This document shows, piece after piece, positions 1-10,118 of a DNA stretch of 64,000 nt. Within the stretch, counting starts at the first letter, position 1. Every line of letters starts with the position of its first letter. The translations under genes were made by a program, and so were the position numbers. Origin of the DNA: Eulemur rufifrons (Eukaryota; Chordata; Mammalia; Primates; Lemuridae); NCBI RefSeq assembly GCF_041146395.1, contig NC_090989.1, positions 49,812,501 through 49,876,500 on the forward strand, given 5' to 3'. The notes under the pieces are model-generated. The model made no database searches, was not told the DNA's origin, and saw only the letters and a list, made by a program, of their open reading frames with translations.

Positions 1-106
1 CATAAGGAGTGTCTTGGAGATCTTTCCTACAACTCAGCATGGCCATTCCTCATCCTCTTCTATACCCATGCTGAAGATGATGCCTCCTCTTCCCTTTTTT
101 TTCCAG

Positions 107-164
107 ACATGGATTCATAATGGCCATGGCAGTGAAAATTTGAACAAAATAAGATAACAACCAG
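107..164 (+). other. Candidate non-coding exon with strong splice sites
   Basis: A pyrimidine-rich tract (81-104, including eight T then CC) ends in CAG at 104-106. The 58-base segment that follows ends in CCAG just before GTAAGT at 165-170, which is a consensus donor. All three forward frames of the segment contain a stop, so it could only be a UTR or lncRNA exon. I see no neighbouring exon in the window and no coding similarity. Splice-like pairs arise by chance in 64 kb, so this is a weak prediction resting on consensus quality alone. Confidence 0.25.
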
Positions 165-170
165 GTAAGT

Positions 171-1705
171 TGCTAAGTTTTTTTTTTTAACTAATTAAGT
201 TAAAAGATGATCCATGTCAGAAGTAATAATAATGCTGTGAAATGTATACCTATATCTATCTATATCTCCATTGTGTAAGTGTACACAGTCACCCAATCAT
301 TTAACTTTGCTAGATGCTGGGATGCAATGATGAATGAAGATGAGGACTGCATCTCAAGGAACTTCAAATCAACACAATGGACCCTCTATGAACCCCTCAG
401 GAAACCTTCATTTATCACTGTCAACGAAGATATTTTCTCAAGCCACCAGATTGTAGTAGAGCTTAAGTCAAATTAGTTTTACGTCAAATTCCCTTGTTTT
501 TAATTTTCTGTAAAAAAAAAATGTTCTTTCCAGAAGACTTTCCTTTGATAATTTGGCAAAGTTCTGGAATCTATAAACATTGAAACAGTGATTATCAGGC
601 AAAACCTTTGAGTCATGTGACTGACTTTGTTTGCTGTCTCTTTATCCCATTTATCCTTTCTCCCCCTTTCACTTGTTCCAACTGCTATATTTTTAGATAC
701 CAGAGCCTCACTTTGTTCTAAACTTTTGTGATAAGCCCCCACTCCATTCATTCTTTGAATCCCTATGACAGGAAAACTACATCTTTGGCCTGTTCTAAAA
801 TAATTTGTTAAGTGACTCACAAATGCCTTAAGTTAGACAGGAAGGAAGGTTAATTCATGTGCCTATTTTCTTACCTGTAGACATAATTATAATTAATACA
901 ATAATTTACTTGGAATGCTTCTAATGCCTCAGTTTTTTCCATCTGCCAAATGAGTTTATGATCTGTTTAATAAGAATTAAAGAAAATATAGAAGAAACAA
1001 TAAGCAAAAGATATTAGGTACCTGTAATTTGTCTGTTTTGTTCTTTCTGTGCTGATGTTGTAGAAGACTGTAGGTGTTGTGTTTGATTACTGAATAGGAA
1101 ACAAAGATCAAAAACTGCTGTATTTGGGTAATTCCATTAAATGGCTACCTTTTGCAAATACTGCAGGCTATTCTCCTTGGAAATCTTATAGGTTGCTCTC
1201 CTGGATTTTGGAGAAAGAATGGCAGAGCTCTTGGAGATCATGGATTTACTCTGAACTTTAAAACCTAATTGTCAGAGCTAATGTAGAGGTAGCTTGAAAT
1301 AACAGGAGTGGATTTGACCCTTCACTAGGTAAAGCAGAAAATCATTGGTTGTATAAAGTTTATTGCTGACAAAAGTGACCACAGTAATCATTAATGAGAA
1401 TGAGAGGCAGTTAAGCCAAATACAAAAACAAAATATAGGAGGGAGGGGCTCAGATCTTCATAAGAATCTATACTAACTTGTTTTTATTTCATCTCTATGC
1501 TTGTTTAATCTTTGAAGATTTGCCTTATTTAACCCCTACTTTAATCAAGCAGAATCTAAGAATATTAAGATGTTCTCTGTAAGAGGACTTGCTGCTGGTT
1601 TTGTTCTGATCATTTATCTTAGATCTCAAAGCTGAGGTTTCACTATTATGAGTTTTGTTAAAAGCAATAAAGTTTTGCTTTTTTTCAGACAGGTAGGATA
1701 GAGAC
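171..1705. other. Unassigned AT-rich DNA, no recognised gene or repeat
   Basis: The stretch holds an oligo-T run (about 179-189), a short degenerate TATC repeat (about 251-268) and two open frames (279-476 plus, 500-820 minus). Neither frame shows a motif or protein similarity that I recognise. It is probably old unique sequence. Confidence 0.4.
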
Positions 1706-1840
1706 TTGTTCCTCCACATACTGTGCAACTCTGAGCAATTTAGTTAACCTTTTGAAATTTTGGTTTCCTCCTCTGTGATATGGAAATAAGACAATAGCAT
1801 GTGCATCACAGGATTATTGTAATGAATAAATCTAAATATC
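1706..1840 (+). repeat. MIR SINE fragment
   Basis: The order matches the second half of a sense MIR: a CTGTGCAACTCTGAGCAA-like core, then TTAACCTTTTG and TTTCCTCCTCTGTGATATGG, then GGATTATTGTAATGAATAAA. The tRNA-like head and the far 3' end are not evident. It abuts the L2 fragment to its right. Confidence 0.6.
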
Positions 1841-2530
1841 ACTTATTCTGACATCAGCAAATATTTACTGGGTGCCAACTTTCTACAAGGTATTTTTCTA
1901 GGCACTGTGAGCATAGTGAGCAAAACAAAATTCTTAACTTCTTATTTACATTTTAGTGGGTGAAAGAGAAAATGTAGTAATAAATATATGAAATATATAA
2001 TAAACACAACAGTAAGTCTGATATCTATAAGAGACCATGATTTTAAGGCAAGGAGTTTCAGGAAATACCCTTAAGCAAGTAGGGAAATGAGACGGCAAAG
2101 GGGTGGAAAGTGCAATTTTGGATAGGGTGATCAGCAAGGGACTACATGAGGAAGTGATATTTGAGCAGTTGTGTGAATAATGTAAGGAGGTAACTCAGGT
2201 AATCATCGGAGGATCTGGACATTGTAAACAGAAAATTCTAAAGTCTTAATGTGAAATCATGTTTGATATGCTTGTGACACAGCAAGAATGACAGTATGTA
2301 AGAGCACAGCTATCAGTAAAGATAAGATTGAGAAAGTAATAAGAAATAGGTCATGGAGGTCATGATGTGAGCTCTAAGATTCATTGTAAATGAAAATTTT
2401 TGAAAGACTTTTAAATAGGAGAATGATATAATCTGATTTAAATTTTTAAAAGACTGCTTTGTTTAATAATGTATGAAGGTAGACCATCAGGGAGTTAGAA
2501 TAAGAACATCAATACTGATTAGGAGATTCT
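1841..2530 (-). mobile_element. L2 LINE, antisense, 3' portion (left part of split copy)
   Basis: Read on the plus strand this is the reverse complement of an L2 3' end. It starts with a GCAAATATTTACTGGGTGCC-type motif and TTCTAGGCACTGTGAGCA. Later come GGAAGTGATATTTGAGCAG and AGGAGAATGATATAATCTGA, both characteristic of antisense L2. The right edge is cut by an insertion near 2540, and the same element resumes near 3640 with the next L2 segment. It is an ancient, inactive LINE. Confidence 0.75.
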
Positions 2531-2665
2531 TGTTTATTTTGGGGCAGGGGTTTTCAAACTCTTAAAAATTAAATTCTTAAAAATTATTGAGAAACACCAA
2601 AGAGCTTCTGTTTATGTGGGTTATGTCTAATCCACCATATTAGAAATCAAAACTGAAAAAAACTT

Positions 2666-3413
2666 AAAAATTTCATTTAAGATATAATTCACATACCATA
2701 AAATTCACCCATTTAAAGTTCAGTGGTTCTTGAATATTGAGTTGTACAATCATTGCAATTAATTTTAAAATATTTCATAACCTCCACCATCAACCTGTAT
2801 CTACTTACCAGTCACTCCTCATCTCTCCCACTGAACTTCAAGTAATCACTAATGTACTATTTGTCTTACAGATTTGCCGATTCTGGATATCTAGATATTT
2901 TATATAAATTGAATCATAAATACATGGTCTTTTGTGACTGGTTTCTATTATTTAAAATGTTTCAAGATTCATCTATGTTGTAGCATGTATCAATACTTCA
3001 TTCTTTTTATTGCTGAATAATATTTCATTCTGTGAATATACCACATCTTGTTTATCCATTCATTAGTTCATAGACATCTGGGTTGTTTTTACTTTTTATC
3101 AGGGATAATGCTGCCATGAAGATTTGTGTACATGTTTTTTTTTTTATTTCAGCACATTATGGGGGTACATATGTTTAGGTTACGTATATTGCCCTTGCCT
3201 CCCTCCCTCAAGTCAGAGCTCCAAGCGTGTCCATCCCCCAGATGGTGCTTATCGCACTCATTATGTATGTATACACCCATCCCCTTGTATACATGTTTTT
3301 GTGTTTACATATGTTTTCATTCCTCTTGAATATAAAACTAGGAGTAGAATGATGGTCATATGGTAATTCTATGTTTAACCTTTGAGGAAATGCCACACAC
3401 TTCTCCATTTTCT
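2666..3413 (-). mobile_element. Old L1M 3' end, antisense, itself interrupted
   Basis: The order matches the reverse complement of an L1M 3' region: AAGATATAATTCACATACCA, then AAAATTCACCCATTTAAAGT, then GCCGATTCTGGATATCTAGA, TGTTGTAGCATGTATCAATA and TTTATCCATTCATTAG. It is broken at 3134 by a younger L1 and resumes at 3296 with TTTGTGTTTACATATGTTTT. The flanks AATCAAAACTGA (2645-2656) and AATCAAAATTGA (3414-3425) look like a decayed target-site duplication. No intact ORF remains. Confidence 0.7.
3135..3284 (-). mobile_element. Lemur-type L1 3' UTR, 5'-truncated insertion
   Basis: A short L1 tail on the minus strand starts with oligo-T (3135-3145), followed by ATTTCAGCACATTATGGGGG and the C-rich 3' UTR. 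It is flanked by the near-perfect 11-bp target-site duplication TTGTGTACATG (3124-3134) and TTGTATACATG (3285-3295). The same 3' UTR recurs near 34.6 kb and 57.7 kb, with a partial version near 43.4 kb. It interrupts the surrounding L1M exactly, so it is the youngest layer of this nest. It has no coding content. Confidence 0.85.
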
Positions 3414-3637
3414 AATCAAAATTGAGACATTTTTAAAATAGGATACAAAAACACAAAGTCTATTAACTGCAAAAGTTATGTTGTTATGTTTTCCATATAG
3501 CCTCTAAAAAACTCCACTGTACAACTGTGAGAGAAAGAGCATGATTAAGGCAAATAATATCTTAGTACAATTAGGCAAGTAATGTGTAAAATGTGTGGTA
3601 ATTTTCTCATATGTGGAATCCTGAGTGTAATGTAGGA

Positions 3638-4275
3638 TTTGAGTCAATTTCAAGGTGGAAATATTGTATTTGAGATTTCTATTTTATTTAATATAACTAA
3701 GAGAAATACTGAGAGGTGTGTAGGATTCTTGAAATGTTGAGAAGGTAGATGAATTTCAGGATAGGATAGGGAGTTAGACATGTATGTTTGAAATCCATTA
3801 GCATACATATGGCATTCAAGTCATGGGTAAAAATAATAGTACCTAGGTAGTGAGTGTAAATTGAGAAAAGAAGAGGTCCAAGGACTGGGCCTTATAACAT
3901 CCCAAGAGTGGGAAAATGGTGAGGCTCCAACTTCAAAGTTAAAAGCAGTAAGCAATGAGGCTGGAGGAAAACTAGGTGAGGGTGTAGTTTTAGAAGCCAA
4001 TTGAACAAAAAGCTTCATAGGAGGAGTCACTGACTGTGTTAAATGTTATTGAAAGGTTTAGTAAGAGTATTGATCGTGAGCTTCTTTTGCCACAGAGAGA
4101 TCATGCGTGACCTTGGGTGATTTCAAAGGAGTGATAATGAAAGCCTGATGGATGTGGTTTCAAGAGCAAATGAAACCATAGGGATTGGAGACACTTTCCT
4201 TAAGTTTTGCTGCAAAGAAAAGAAAGCAGAGAAAAGGAGTACATTTCCAGAAGGAGGAAAAGTGGTCAAGATAGT
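3638..4275 (-). mobile_element. L2 LINE, antisense, reverse-transcriptase part (right part of split copy)
   Basis: This continues the L2 seen at 1841-2530 towards its 5' end. Plus-strand landmarks are AGAAGAGGTCCAAGGACTGG, GAGGCTGGAGGAAAACTAGG, GTCACTGACTGTGTTAAATG and TTGGAGACACTTTCC, which are antisense L2 RT sequence. A 69-codon minus frame (3821-4030) keeps decayed RT similarity: SFPPASLL is related to the family's SWFSSYLTG segment. L2 is a CR1-clade LINE, extinct in placental mammals. The open frame is a remnant, not a gene. Confidence 0.75.
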
Positions 4276-5005
4276 TTTGTATTGTTTTTATTTGTTTAAT
4301 TAAAGAGATTATTTCATGGTCTTATAATGAAGAAAATTATAGAATATGGAAGCAATAATTGATACTGAATTGAAATAAGGAATAATTACTGGAGCAAGTC
4401 CTTGAAAAATAAAAGAGGATGGGTTCTAGGGTACAAGTGGAAAAATTAGCATTAAATTGGAACATGGACAGGCAAGTGGAAGTTGGTAGATCTGATGGTA
4501 GAAGTAAGAAGAGTTTTAGTTCTCATTGCTTCAATTTTCACATTTAAATAAGAAGCAGTTAGGAGTGAGAGGGAAAAGGATGTGTTAAAAGTCTGAGGCT
4601 TGAGGAGATTCAAAATACTTAGGGAATAAGAGCATGAATGTACTCAGGAAGTACAGTGGATTAGCGATCAAAGTAAATCGTTAAACCCAATGCCTGGTAC
4701 ATTGCAAGGATTCAATATTTGTGAGTTTTATTATTACCTAAACCCACATTTTTTTGTGGCCACTTCTCCTACTCATACTAGACATCTAGGCAACCATTTG
4801 GTTGGTGACTTTACTTTCAGACTTCTTCAGAGTTGAAGAACCATTTCTCCTTTTTTATTCAGCTACTGAACCCTCACACTTCCTTTAAGTTTTAATTTAA
4901 AAATCTCTCCACAGTGAAATATTCTCTGTTCTCTCTTACCATGAATTAATTTTTATTTTCTTTCTATTCTTCATTGTAGGCAAAATTAAATTCTTTAAAA
5001 TAAAT
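4276..5005. other. Unassigned stretch
   Basis: I see no gene. A short piece at about 4690-4730 (AATGCCTGGTACATTGCAAG then GATTCAATATTTG) resembles the 3' end of a MIR or L2. The remainder is unassigned. Confidence 0.4.
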
Positions 5006-5540
5006 TATTTCACACCATTACTTTACCTAAAATCCTCCAAAACCTCCTTATTGACAGAAAATAGATTCTAAATTTCTATGGCTATCTAGAAAGGCCCTAC
5101 TTGATCCTCTTCTGTTGTACATTTCTCTACCTTCCGTGTTGGTTATTTTTCTGTTATCTCAACAGGCAGAACTTGTTCCCGCCTCAGGAACTTTGTACTT
5201 GATGTTCTCTTTACTTGGAATGTGCTCTCCCAAAGTCTTTGCATATTTAACATCTTCTCATTATTTAGGCCTCAGTTCAAACGTCCCTTTGTATTTTTTT
5301 TTTTTTTTTTTTACAGAGGTACACTGCCTGACTATTCTACTTACCTACTAAGTCATTTACTATGAAGATACCCTGTTTTATTTCCTTACAGTTTTCTATT
5401 TATGGTCTACCTACTCCATGAGTATGTAAGCTTCATAAGGATAGGTACTGTTTCTATCTTATTCACAGCCACACATTAAGGGCACAGAATAATGCCTGGG
5501 ACAAAAATAGGTTCTTAGTAAATATTTGCTTAAAAAGTGA
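5006..5540 (+). mobile_element. L2 LINE 3' end, sense
   Basis: Sense L2 landmarks appear in order: CTCCAAAACCTCCTTATTGA, then AAGGCCCTACTTGATCC, CTTTACTTGGAATGTGCTCT, GGCCTCAGTTCAAACGTCCC, then AAGCTTCATAAGGATAGGTA and a final AATGCCTGGGACAAAAATAG. A T run (about 5289-5311) sits where the family has none. It may be a grown homopolymer or a small inserted tail, and I cannot tell which. The piece is non-functional. Confidence 0.75.
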
Positions 5541-6374
5541 ATATTGCATGAGCTTCTAATGTATTTAATTTGCATTGTATGTCTGTATACTATCAGCAAG
5601 CTTTTGCTAGTAGTTAGTACTACTAAGGATAATAAATCTTTACCCTTTAAGGTAGGTGAACATTAGCACAACTTCCAACTGAGATCAGGGACCTCTGGAC
5701 TGACGTTCTTTTGAAGATAACGATGAAATCTGAACTTCAAGAGAGAAGCCCCATGGGAAGCTTTTCGAAAGACAACTCAGTTTTCAGTTTGATCTCAACG
5801 TGATACTAGGACAATAGTCATGCTAGAAAAGAGTTTTAAACATCTCATCAACTCAAATATCTTGACATAAACAAACCCTCTGGTGGAGGGACAGCCTCCA
5901 GTGATGCTTGGTCCCCAAACAGACTTTCTATTGTTCGGAGTCAGGAAACTTGAAGAATCTACTGGCATTTTCCATCCATTATCTTGCAGGATGAATGGCC
6001 ATGATTTTCTCTTAGGTATTCCTAGGGACAAGATTTGGAAATTGCTCCTGGTTTGGCTATCTCACCTGGATAGTGTCAATGCAATAATCCTGAAGGGTAT
6101 AAACACACCTGGAGTCCAACATAACCTTTCCCAATTCTCTTGTTCCTCTTTGGCTGCATGCCCAAAGTGCTAGCAATGCTGGCCTCAAAGAGTTTGTCAC
6201 TTCATCTTTCTTTAATTATCTGAAGAAATGTCTGTTTATCTCTAAACACATTTTGTTTTCATAGCCTCTTCATTTGGAACACCTGGTTGACTGTTACAAA
6301 ATCTGTAAGTGGGCGTTACATGGTAGTATTTGGCTATCAGCTAAATCTGTTTCTTTTCCTTCATGCCCTTTTCC
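5541..6374. other. Unassigned, mostly unique DNA
   Basis: The base composition is a little more balanced than the surroundings. Open frames overlap on both strands (5795-6031 minus, 5883-6173 plus), with no motif I recognise. It may be unique sequence or an old unassigned repeat. Confidence 0.35.
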
Positions 6375-7015
6375 TTCTTTTCTCATGCATTTATCTAGCA
6401 CCTACTATGTACTAAGGATAGCAATAAGCCTTTAGGACAGAGAGCTAATTACATGAGAGTCCTGCCTTTGAGCTTATGCTTAAAAAAGAAGGGAAATATA
6501 AACAGGTATTACTGAATATTATATTCACCATGACAGTGATATAAATAGCAGCTTATTGGAGGACTAATTCTACCTAGAACAAGGTTTCAGAGGGGAGTCG
6601 CACTTGAGCTGGGTCTGAGCACAAGGCCTGGCTTTGGCTTGCTTCCCTAGTTGGTCAGCTGGGGTTCATGTAGCTGCTCTGAAGGATTCTCAAACTTAAA
6701 ATGCATCTCAGATAAACATGTTTCTTTCCCAGGACCTAAAACCAAAAGTTTGACGTCTCTCTGTAGGGAAATTAATAAGAATTTGCTTTTCAGCAGTATG
6801 ACCAATCTTAATGTAAATCATCAAAATCGTGAAGGTATGTCTTAGCCAATTAAATGTAAAAAAGTCCGTATGACTTGACCATGTCTCCTTCCTGTGATAC
6901 ATGACATTTGTAAAAAGGCAGGACCTATATTGAAAAGTTCCTTATATGCCATTCTAAGCAATTTGAAATTTCTCCTTTAAAAAGCATAAAACCAATAGAA
7001 ATCTTTAGTGAGTTC
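6375..7015 (-). mobile_element. L2 LINE, antisense, fragmentary
   Basis: The left block (about 6375-6650) has TAGCACCTACTATGTACTAA and CACTTGAGCTGGGTCTGAG. The right block (about 6905-7015) has TTATATGCCATTCTAAGCAA and AAACCAATAGAAATCTTTA. These match successive parts of antisense L2. The 250 bases between them are not recognisable and may be diverged L2 or another insertion. Confidence 0.55.
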
Positions 7016-7069
7016 TTTTTCAGTTGTTCCTTTTGTAATGTCAAAACTTATTTTGTCACTAATTGGTAA

Positions 7070-7138
7070 TTTCTGCAGTTGCTTGGCACATAATAGGAAC
7101 TCAATATATAGACCTTTATGGAATGAATAAGCAATCAT
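7070..7138 (+). repeat. L2 or MIR 3' terminal fragment, sense
   Basis: TTGCTTGGCACATAATAGGA then ACTCAATATATAG and GGAATGAATAAG match the shared 3' end of L2-type elements. It is too short to subclassify. Confidence 0.55.
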
Positions 7139-7560
7139 ATAATATTTATGTACACCTATGGTTACCCAAATATTAATATTTGGTGTGTGCTTCATCTTCT
7201 TATTTCATATAAATTTTCTTTCTAAACTCTTCTAAATCAAGATTCCTAAAATTTATTTCTTTTAATACCATACAACATAAGTAATATGAACCTCATCTTT
7301 TAAGCCTAGTAAACATATTTAATATTGATATTACTAACATATATCTTAAATGTACATTGTGCTTTATTATTTTAAAAATATTTTAATTATCTTTGTCTTA
7401 TTTTTTTCTTTACATTGATCTTATAGAAGTACTATTCCTATTATACTAGGGAAAATCTTAGTTTAAACTATGTTAACTCTTAAACCAAGTCATATATCTA
7501 GTCAATGGCGGAAACAGGAATAGAATCCAAGCCTTAACTCACAAGAATTTGTTGATTAAC
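7139..7560. other. AT-rich unassigned DNA
   Basis: I recognise no element or gene. Low-complexity A+T composition dominates. Confidence 0.35.
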
Positions 7561-7574
7561 TTGACTTTCTTCTT

Positions 7575-7900
7575 TTTTGATTTTTTTAATTTTAGAATAT
7601 TATGGCGGTACAAACATTTTGGTTACATGAATTGCTTTTGTACAGTTTGAGCCAAAGTTATAAGTGTGTCCATCACCCAGCTAGTATGCATTATACCAGA
7701 TAGGTGGGAATTTACCCATCCTCTCCTCTATGGAAAGTAGTATGGAGATACCTTAAAGAATTAAAAGTAGACCTACCATTTGATCCAGCAATCCCACTGC
7801 TGGGTATTTACCCAAAGGAAAAAAAAAACACATTTTATAAAAAAGATACTTGCACTTGAATGTTTAGAGAAGCACAATTCACAATCACAAAAATATGGAA
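7575..7900 (-). mobile_element. Short L1 insertion with 5' inversion (twin priming)
   Basis: The left part (7575 to about 7728) is antisense L1 3' UTR: AATTTTAGAATATTATGGCG, GGTTACATGAATTGC, TGTCCATCACCCAGCTAG. The right part (about 7729-7900) is sense ORF2 C-terminal sequence: TATGGAGATACCTTAAAGAA, CCATTTGATCCAGCAATCCC, TGGGTATTTACCCAAAGG. The two halves are head-to-head with intervening L1 sequence missing. Flanks TTGACTTTCTTCTT (7561-7574) and TTGACTTTATTCTT (7901-7914) form a 14-bp target-site duplication with one mismatch, so both parts entered as one event. Confidence 0.85.
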
Positions 7901-7914
7901 TTGACTTTATTCTT

Positions 7915-8489
7915 TATCCAAAATCGTTACCTTTTTTAGAGACCATTTGAATGAGATAGAAAAAAGAGTTTATTTTGAAGAAAAGATCACTTGGCCTTCA
8001 GAGAAGACTGGTCTAGGCCAATGGACCTCAGAATGGTACCGGGATAGCAGAGGATAGAGAGATTTCAGAGAAAATTATTAGATTCATGTGGCTCCCATTT
8101 CTACCCAAAAGAAAATCTGCGGATGGGTCCTGATATCTCTGTATCTTTATTTTTATATCTCCTAGGTGATTCTGATGGTGAAGCATGTTTTAGAATCCCT
8201 GAGATTATTGAAGTCTATAATTATTTACTTCACTAAAATTCTTTGAGTTTCTGTTTCTTTTTGTTTTTTTTTCAAGAGTGATTATTTTTCTTAAACTACC
8301 TCAGAACCCTGTCATAAATTCTCTTTTGGCCCCCTATTCAGTCCCACGATCTGTGAGACAAATGAGAAGTCACACGACCTTTTCTGGGTCAAAATATGGT
8401 ATTGTCAAATTTCATGGACATGTACTCCTAAAGCAGCCAGATGCTAGAAGTATAAAACAGAAAATAATTGCGGTGCATTAACCTAAGAC
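7915..8489. other. Unassigned DNA
   Basis: A 67-codon plus frame (8278-8481) shows no domain. I recognise no repeat. Confidence 0.35.
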
Positions 8490-8910
8490 ATTTAATGTGA
8501 GTCAATTACCCCACCAATCTGACGTGGCTGCACATGAACAAAGGGAACTTATTATACTACCAACTGGCATAATAAGGTAGTGCTCAAACTGTGTTTGCTG
8601 TGGAGAAAATAGGGGCAAACAGAGTTATCGGTGCCGACCAAACCTGAGTCAACTCCCTCTTTCTGACTTCGCCCATATTAGACTGTCGTTCAGCCAAGCA
8701 CCTTCTATCATCCCATGAGAGAGCTGGAATTTACAGCATCGGGAGGCTGCAGCTGGGTCAGCAGATTGATCAAATATTTCACAGGTGGTCAGCCCGTCTG
8801 GCAAAGGTTAAAAGTTACGTCGAAGCCAAACACAAAATCTGACTCTGAGTCAGGTGCATTTTTTGTGTTTCAAATACCTGGATCTTTATTCCTGCCTGCA
8901 AGAGAATAAC
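8490..8910. promoter_or_regulatory. Candidate regulatory segment with three AP-1-type sites
   Basis: This unique-looking stretch contains perfect TGAGTCA heptamers at 8498-8504, 8645-8651 and 8846-8852. The last is part of the palindrome TGACTCTGAGTCA (8840-8852). A CRE-like half site TGACGTGG lies near 8520. It has more CpG than the neighbouring AT-rich DNA and no recognised repeat. TGAGTCA is the AP-1 (Fos/Jun, MAF-related) consensus. Regulatory activity is inferred only from motif density. Confidence 0.3.
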
Positions 8911-9158
8911 AACTAAATCAACTTACATTCAAAGTCAAGTATCTGTGCTAGTAGCACATAGACAAATTTAAACTTGATTTCTACTCTAAGTTACCTCCCT
9001 CTCACCCAGTGTTAAACTATCAGATATGTAAATATCATTAAGAATAAAATATTGATTACCTGCTTTAAATGCATCTGAGACATTACATTTGTTTTGAATA
9101 ATCCTTTCCATCAAGTGTGCGCACATGTATCATGAAGGAGTCTGATGCTAGTTGGGCT
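8911..9158. other. Unassigned DNA
   Basis: No gene or repeat is recognised. Confidence 0.3.
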
Positions 9159-9640
9159 GAGAGCAGTAGTTCTCTTAGCAGTCCTCAAAGAAATTCTTAA
9201 AGGTAAAATCAGTATCACCTGGGACCTGATTAGAAATGCAAATTAAATTTCCAGTCTCCCCACAGTGTTTCCCAAACCTGCTTCAGAATCATCCAGAGGG
9301 CTTGTTAAAAGACAAAGTCCAGGCTAGATCCTCAGAGTTTCTGATTTTGTAGGTTTGGGGTGAGGCGCCTGAGAATCTGCATTTCTGACAAGTTCCCAAA
9401 TGATGTTGATGCTGTGGGGATATTTTGAGAGAGCTGGTGTTTCAGAGAGGTGGATTTCACCCTTGAAGAAAACATGAACTTTACCAGGGGAACTTTTATA
9501 GTTCCTTATGCTAGGTTGCACCCCATACCAATTACATCAAATTTTCAGGATGAGGGGATGTTAGACCCAAGGATCAGTAATTTTCAAATCACCACAGGTG
9601 ACTCCAATGGGCAGTCATGTTTGAGAAGCACCACAGTACA
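9159..9640. mobile_element. MER5-like hAT-Charlie MITE, interrupted
   Basis: The left piece (about 9159-9255) has AGCAGTAGTTCTC and ATCACCTGGGACCTGATTAG. The right piece (about 9510-9640) has CCAATTACATCAAATTTTCA, GGATCAGTAATTTTCAAATC, CACAGGTGACTCCAATG and a terminal TTTGAGAAGCACCAC. Together they fit one MER5-type non-autonomous hAT element, opened by the MER20 copy inside it. The subfamily is not settled. Confidence 0.55.
9258..9445. mobile_element. MER20 hAT-Charlie MITE
   Basis: The order matches MER20: CAGTGTTTCCCAAACCTGCT at the end, CAGAATCATCCAGAGGGCTT, CAGAGTTTCTGATTTTGTAG, then GAATCTGCATTTCTGACAAG and TTCCCAAATGATGTTGATGC. It lies within a MER5-like element. MER20 is a non-autonomous DNA transposon extinct in primates. 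Confidence 0.7.
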
Positions 9641-10044
9641 GAAGAAATAGAATCATGAAAATTAAGGGTGAAGAGTATTTAAGAGCTAGTAAGGAGGAAA
9701 AAATCTAGTTTTCACCAAGCCACACAGTATTTACCATATATTTTGTCTTCAAATACAACTTTTATTCTTTAAATATACATATCTATAAATCCTACAGTTA
9801 TTGAATAAAAATCCCTGCATTCTGTTAGCCAAGACACACCCATATATTATTCTCTTTCACACACACACAAATACAAACACACATACACATTCCAACTCAA
9901 CCTAAGGAAAGGATGTTGCAAAGAAGTAAATACCAACATTAAAAATGATTCAGTTCTACAGCTGATATTAAACAATTATCAAAGGATATCAAGAGATTTC
10001 TTTAAACAGATGCCACTGGAGTGTTTTCTCTTTTTGTTCACTAT
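9641..10044. repeat. Unassigned DNA with an imperfect CA repeat
   Basis: A degenerate CA microsatellite (about 9858-9890, CACACACACACAAATACAAA then further CA) is the only feature seen. Confidence 0.5.
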
Positions 10045-10118
10045 TAGGTATCTCAGAACAGAACATGACACATAGTAATCTCTCACTAAGTATTTGTTTA
10101 AGTAAATAATACATTAAT
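10045..10118 (+). repeat. L2 3' end fragment, sense
   Basis: GAACATGACACATAGTAATC then CTCACTAAGTATTTG and a TAAGTAAATAA tail fit the L2 3' terminus. Confidence 0.5.

Larger units (their letters stand above)
2540..3630. mobile_element. hAT-Charlie type DNA transposon split by a later L1
   Basis: Two halves are recognisable. The left (about 2545-2662) carries ATTGAGAAACACCAAAGAGC and TTTATGTGGGTTATGTCTA, then ATATTAGAAATCAAAACTGA. The right (about 3425-3600) carries AAAAACTCCACTGTACAACT, GAGAGAAAGAGCATGA and GGCAAATAATATCTTAGTA. I recall both as ends of one mammalian hAT-Charlie consensus but cannot name the subfamily. An old L1 lies between them, and the whole sits inside an L2. No 8-bp hAT target duplication is clear. 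Confidence 0.55.

Noticed and set aside
5289..5311. Poly-T inside an L2, considered as a retrocopy tail
   Set aside because: There is no adjacent inserted sequence and no target-site duplication. It is more simply a homopolymer expansion.
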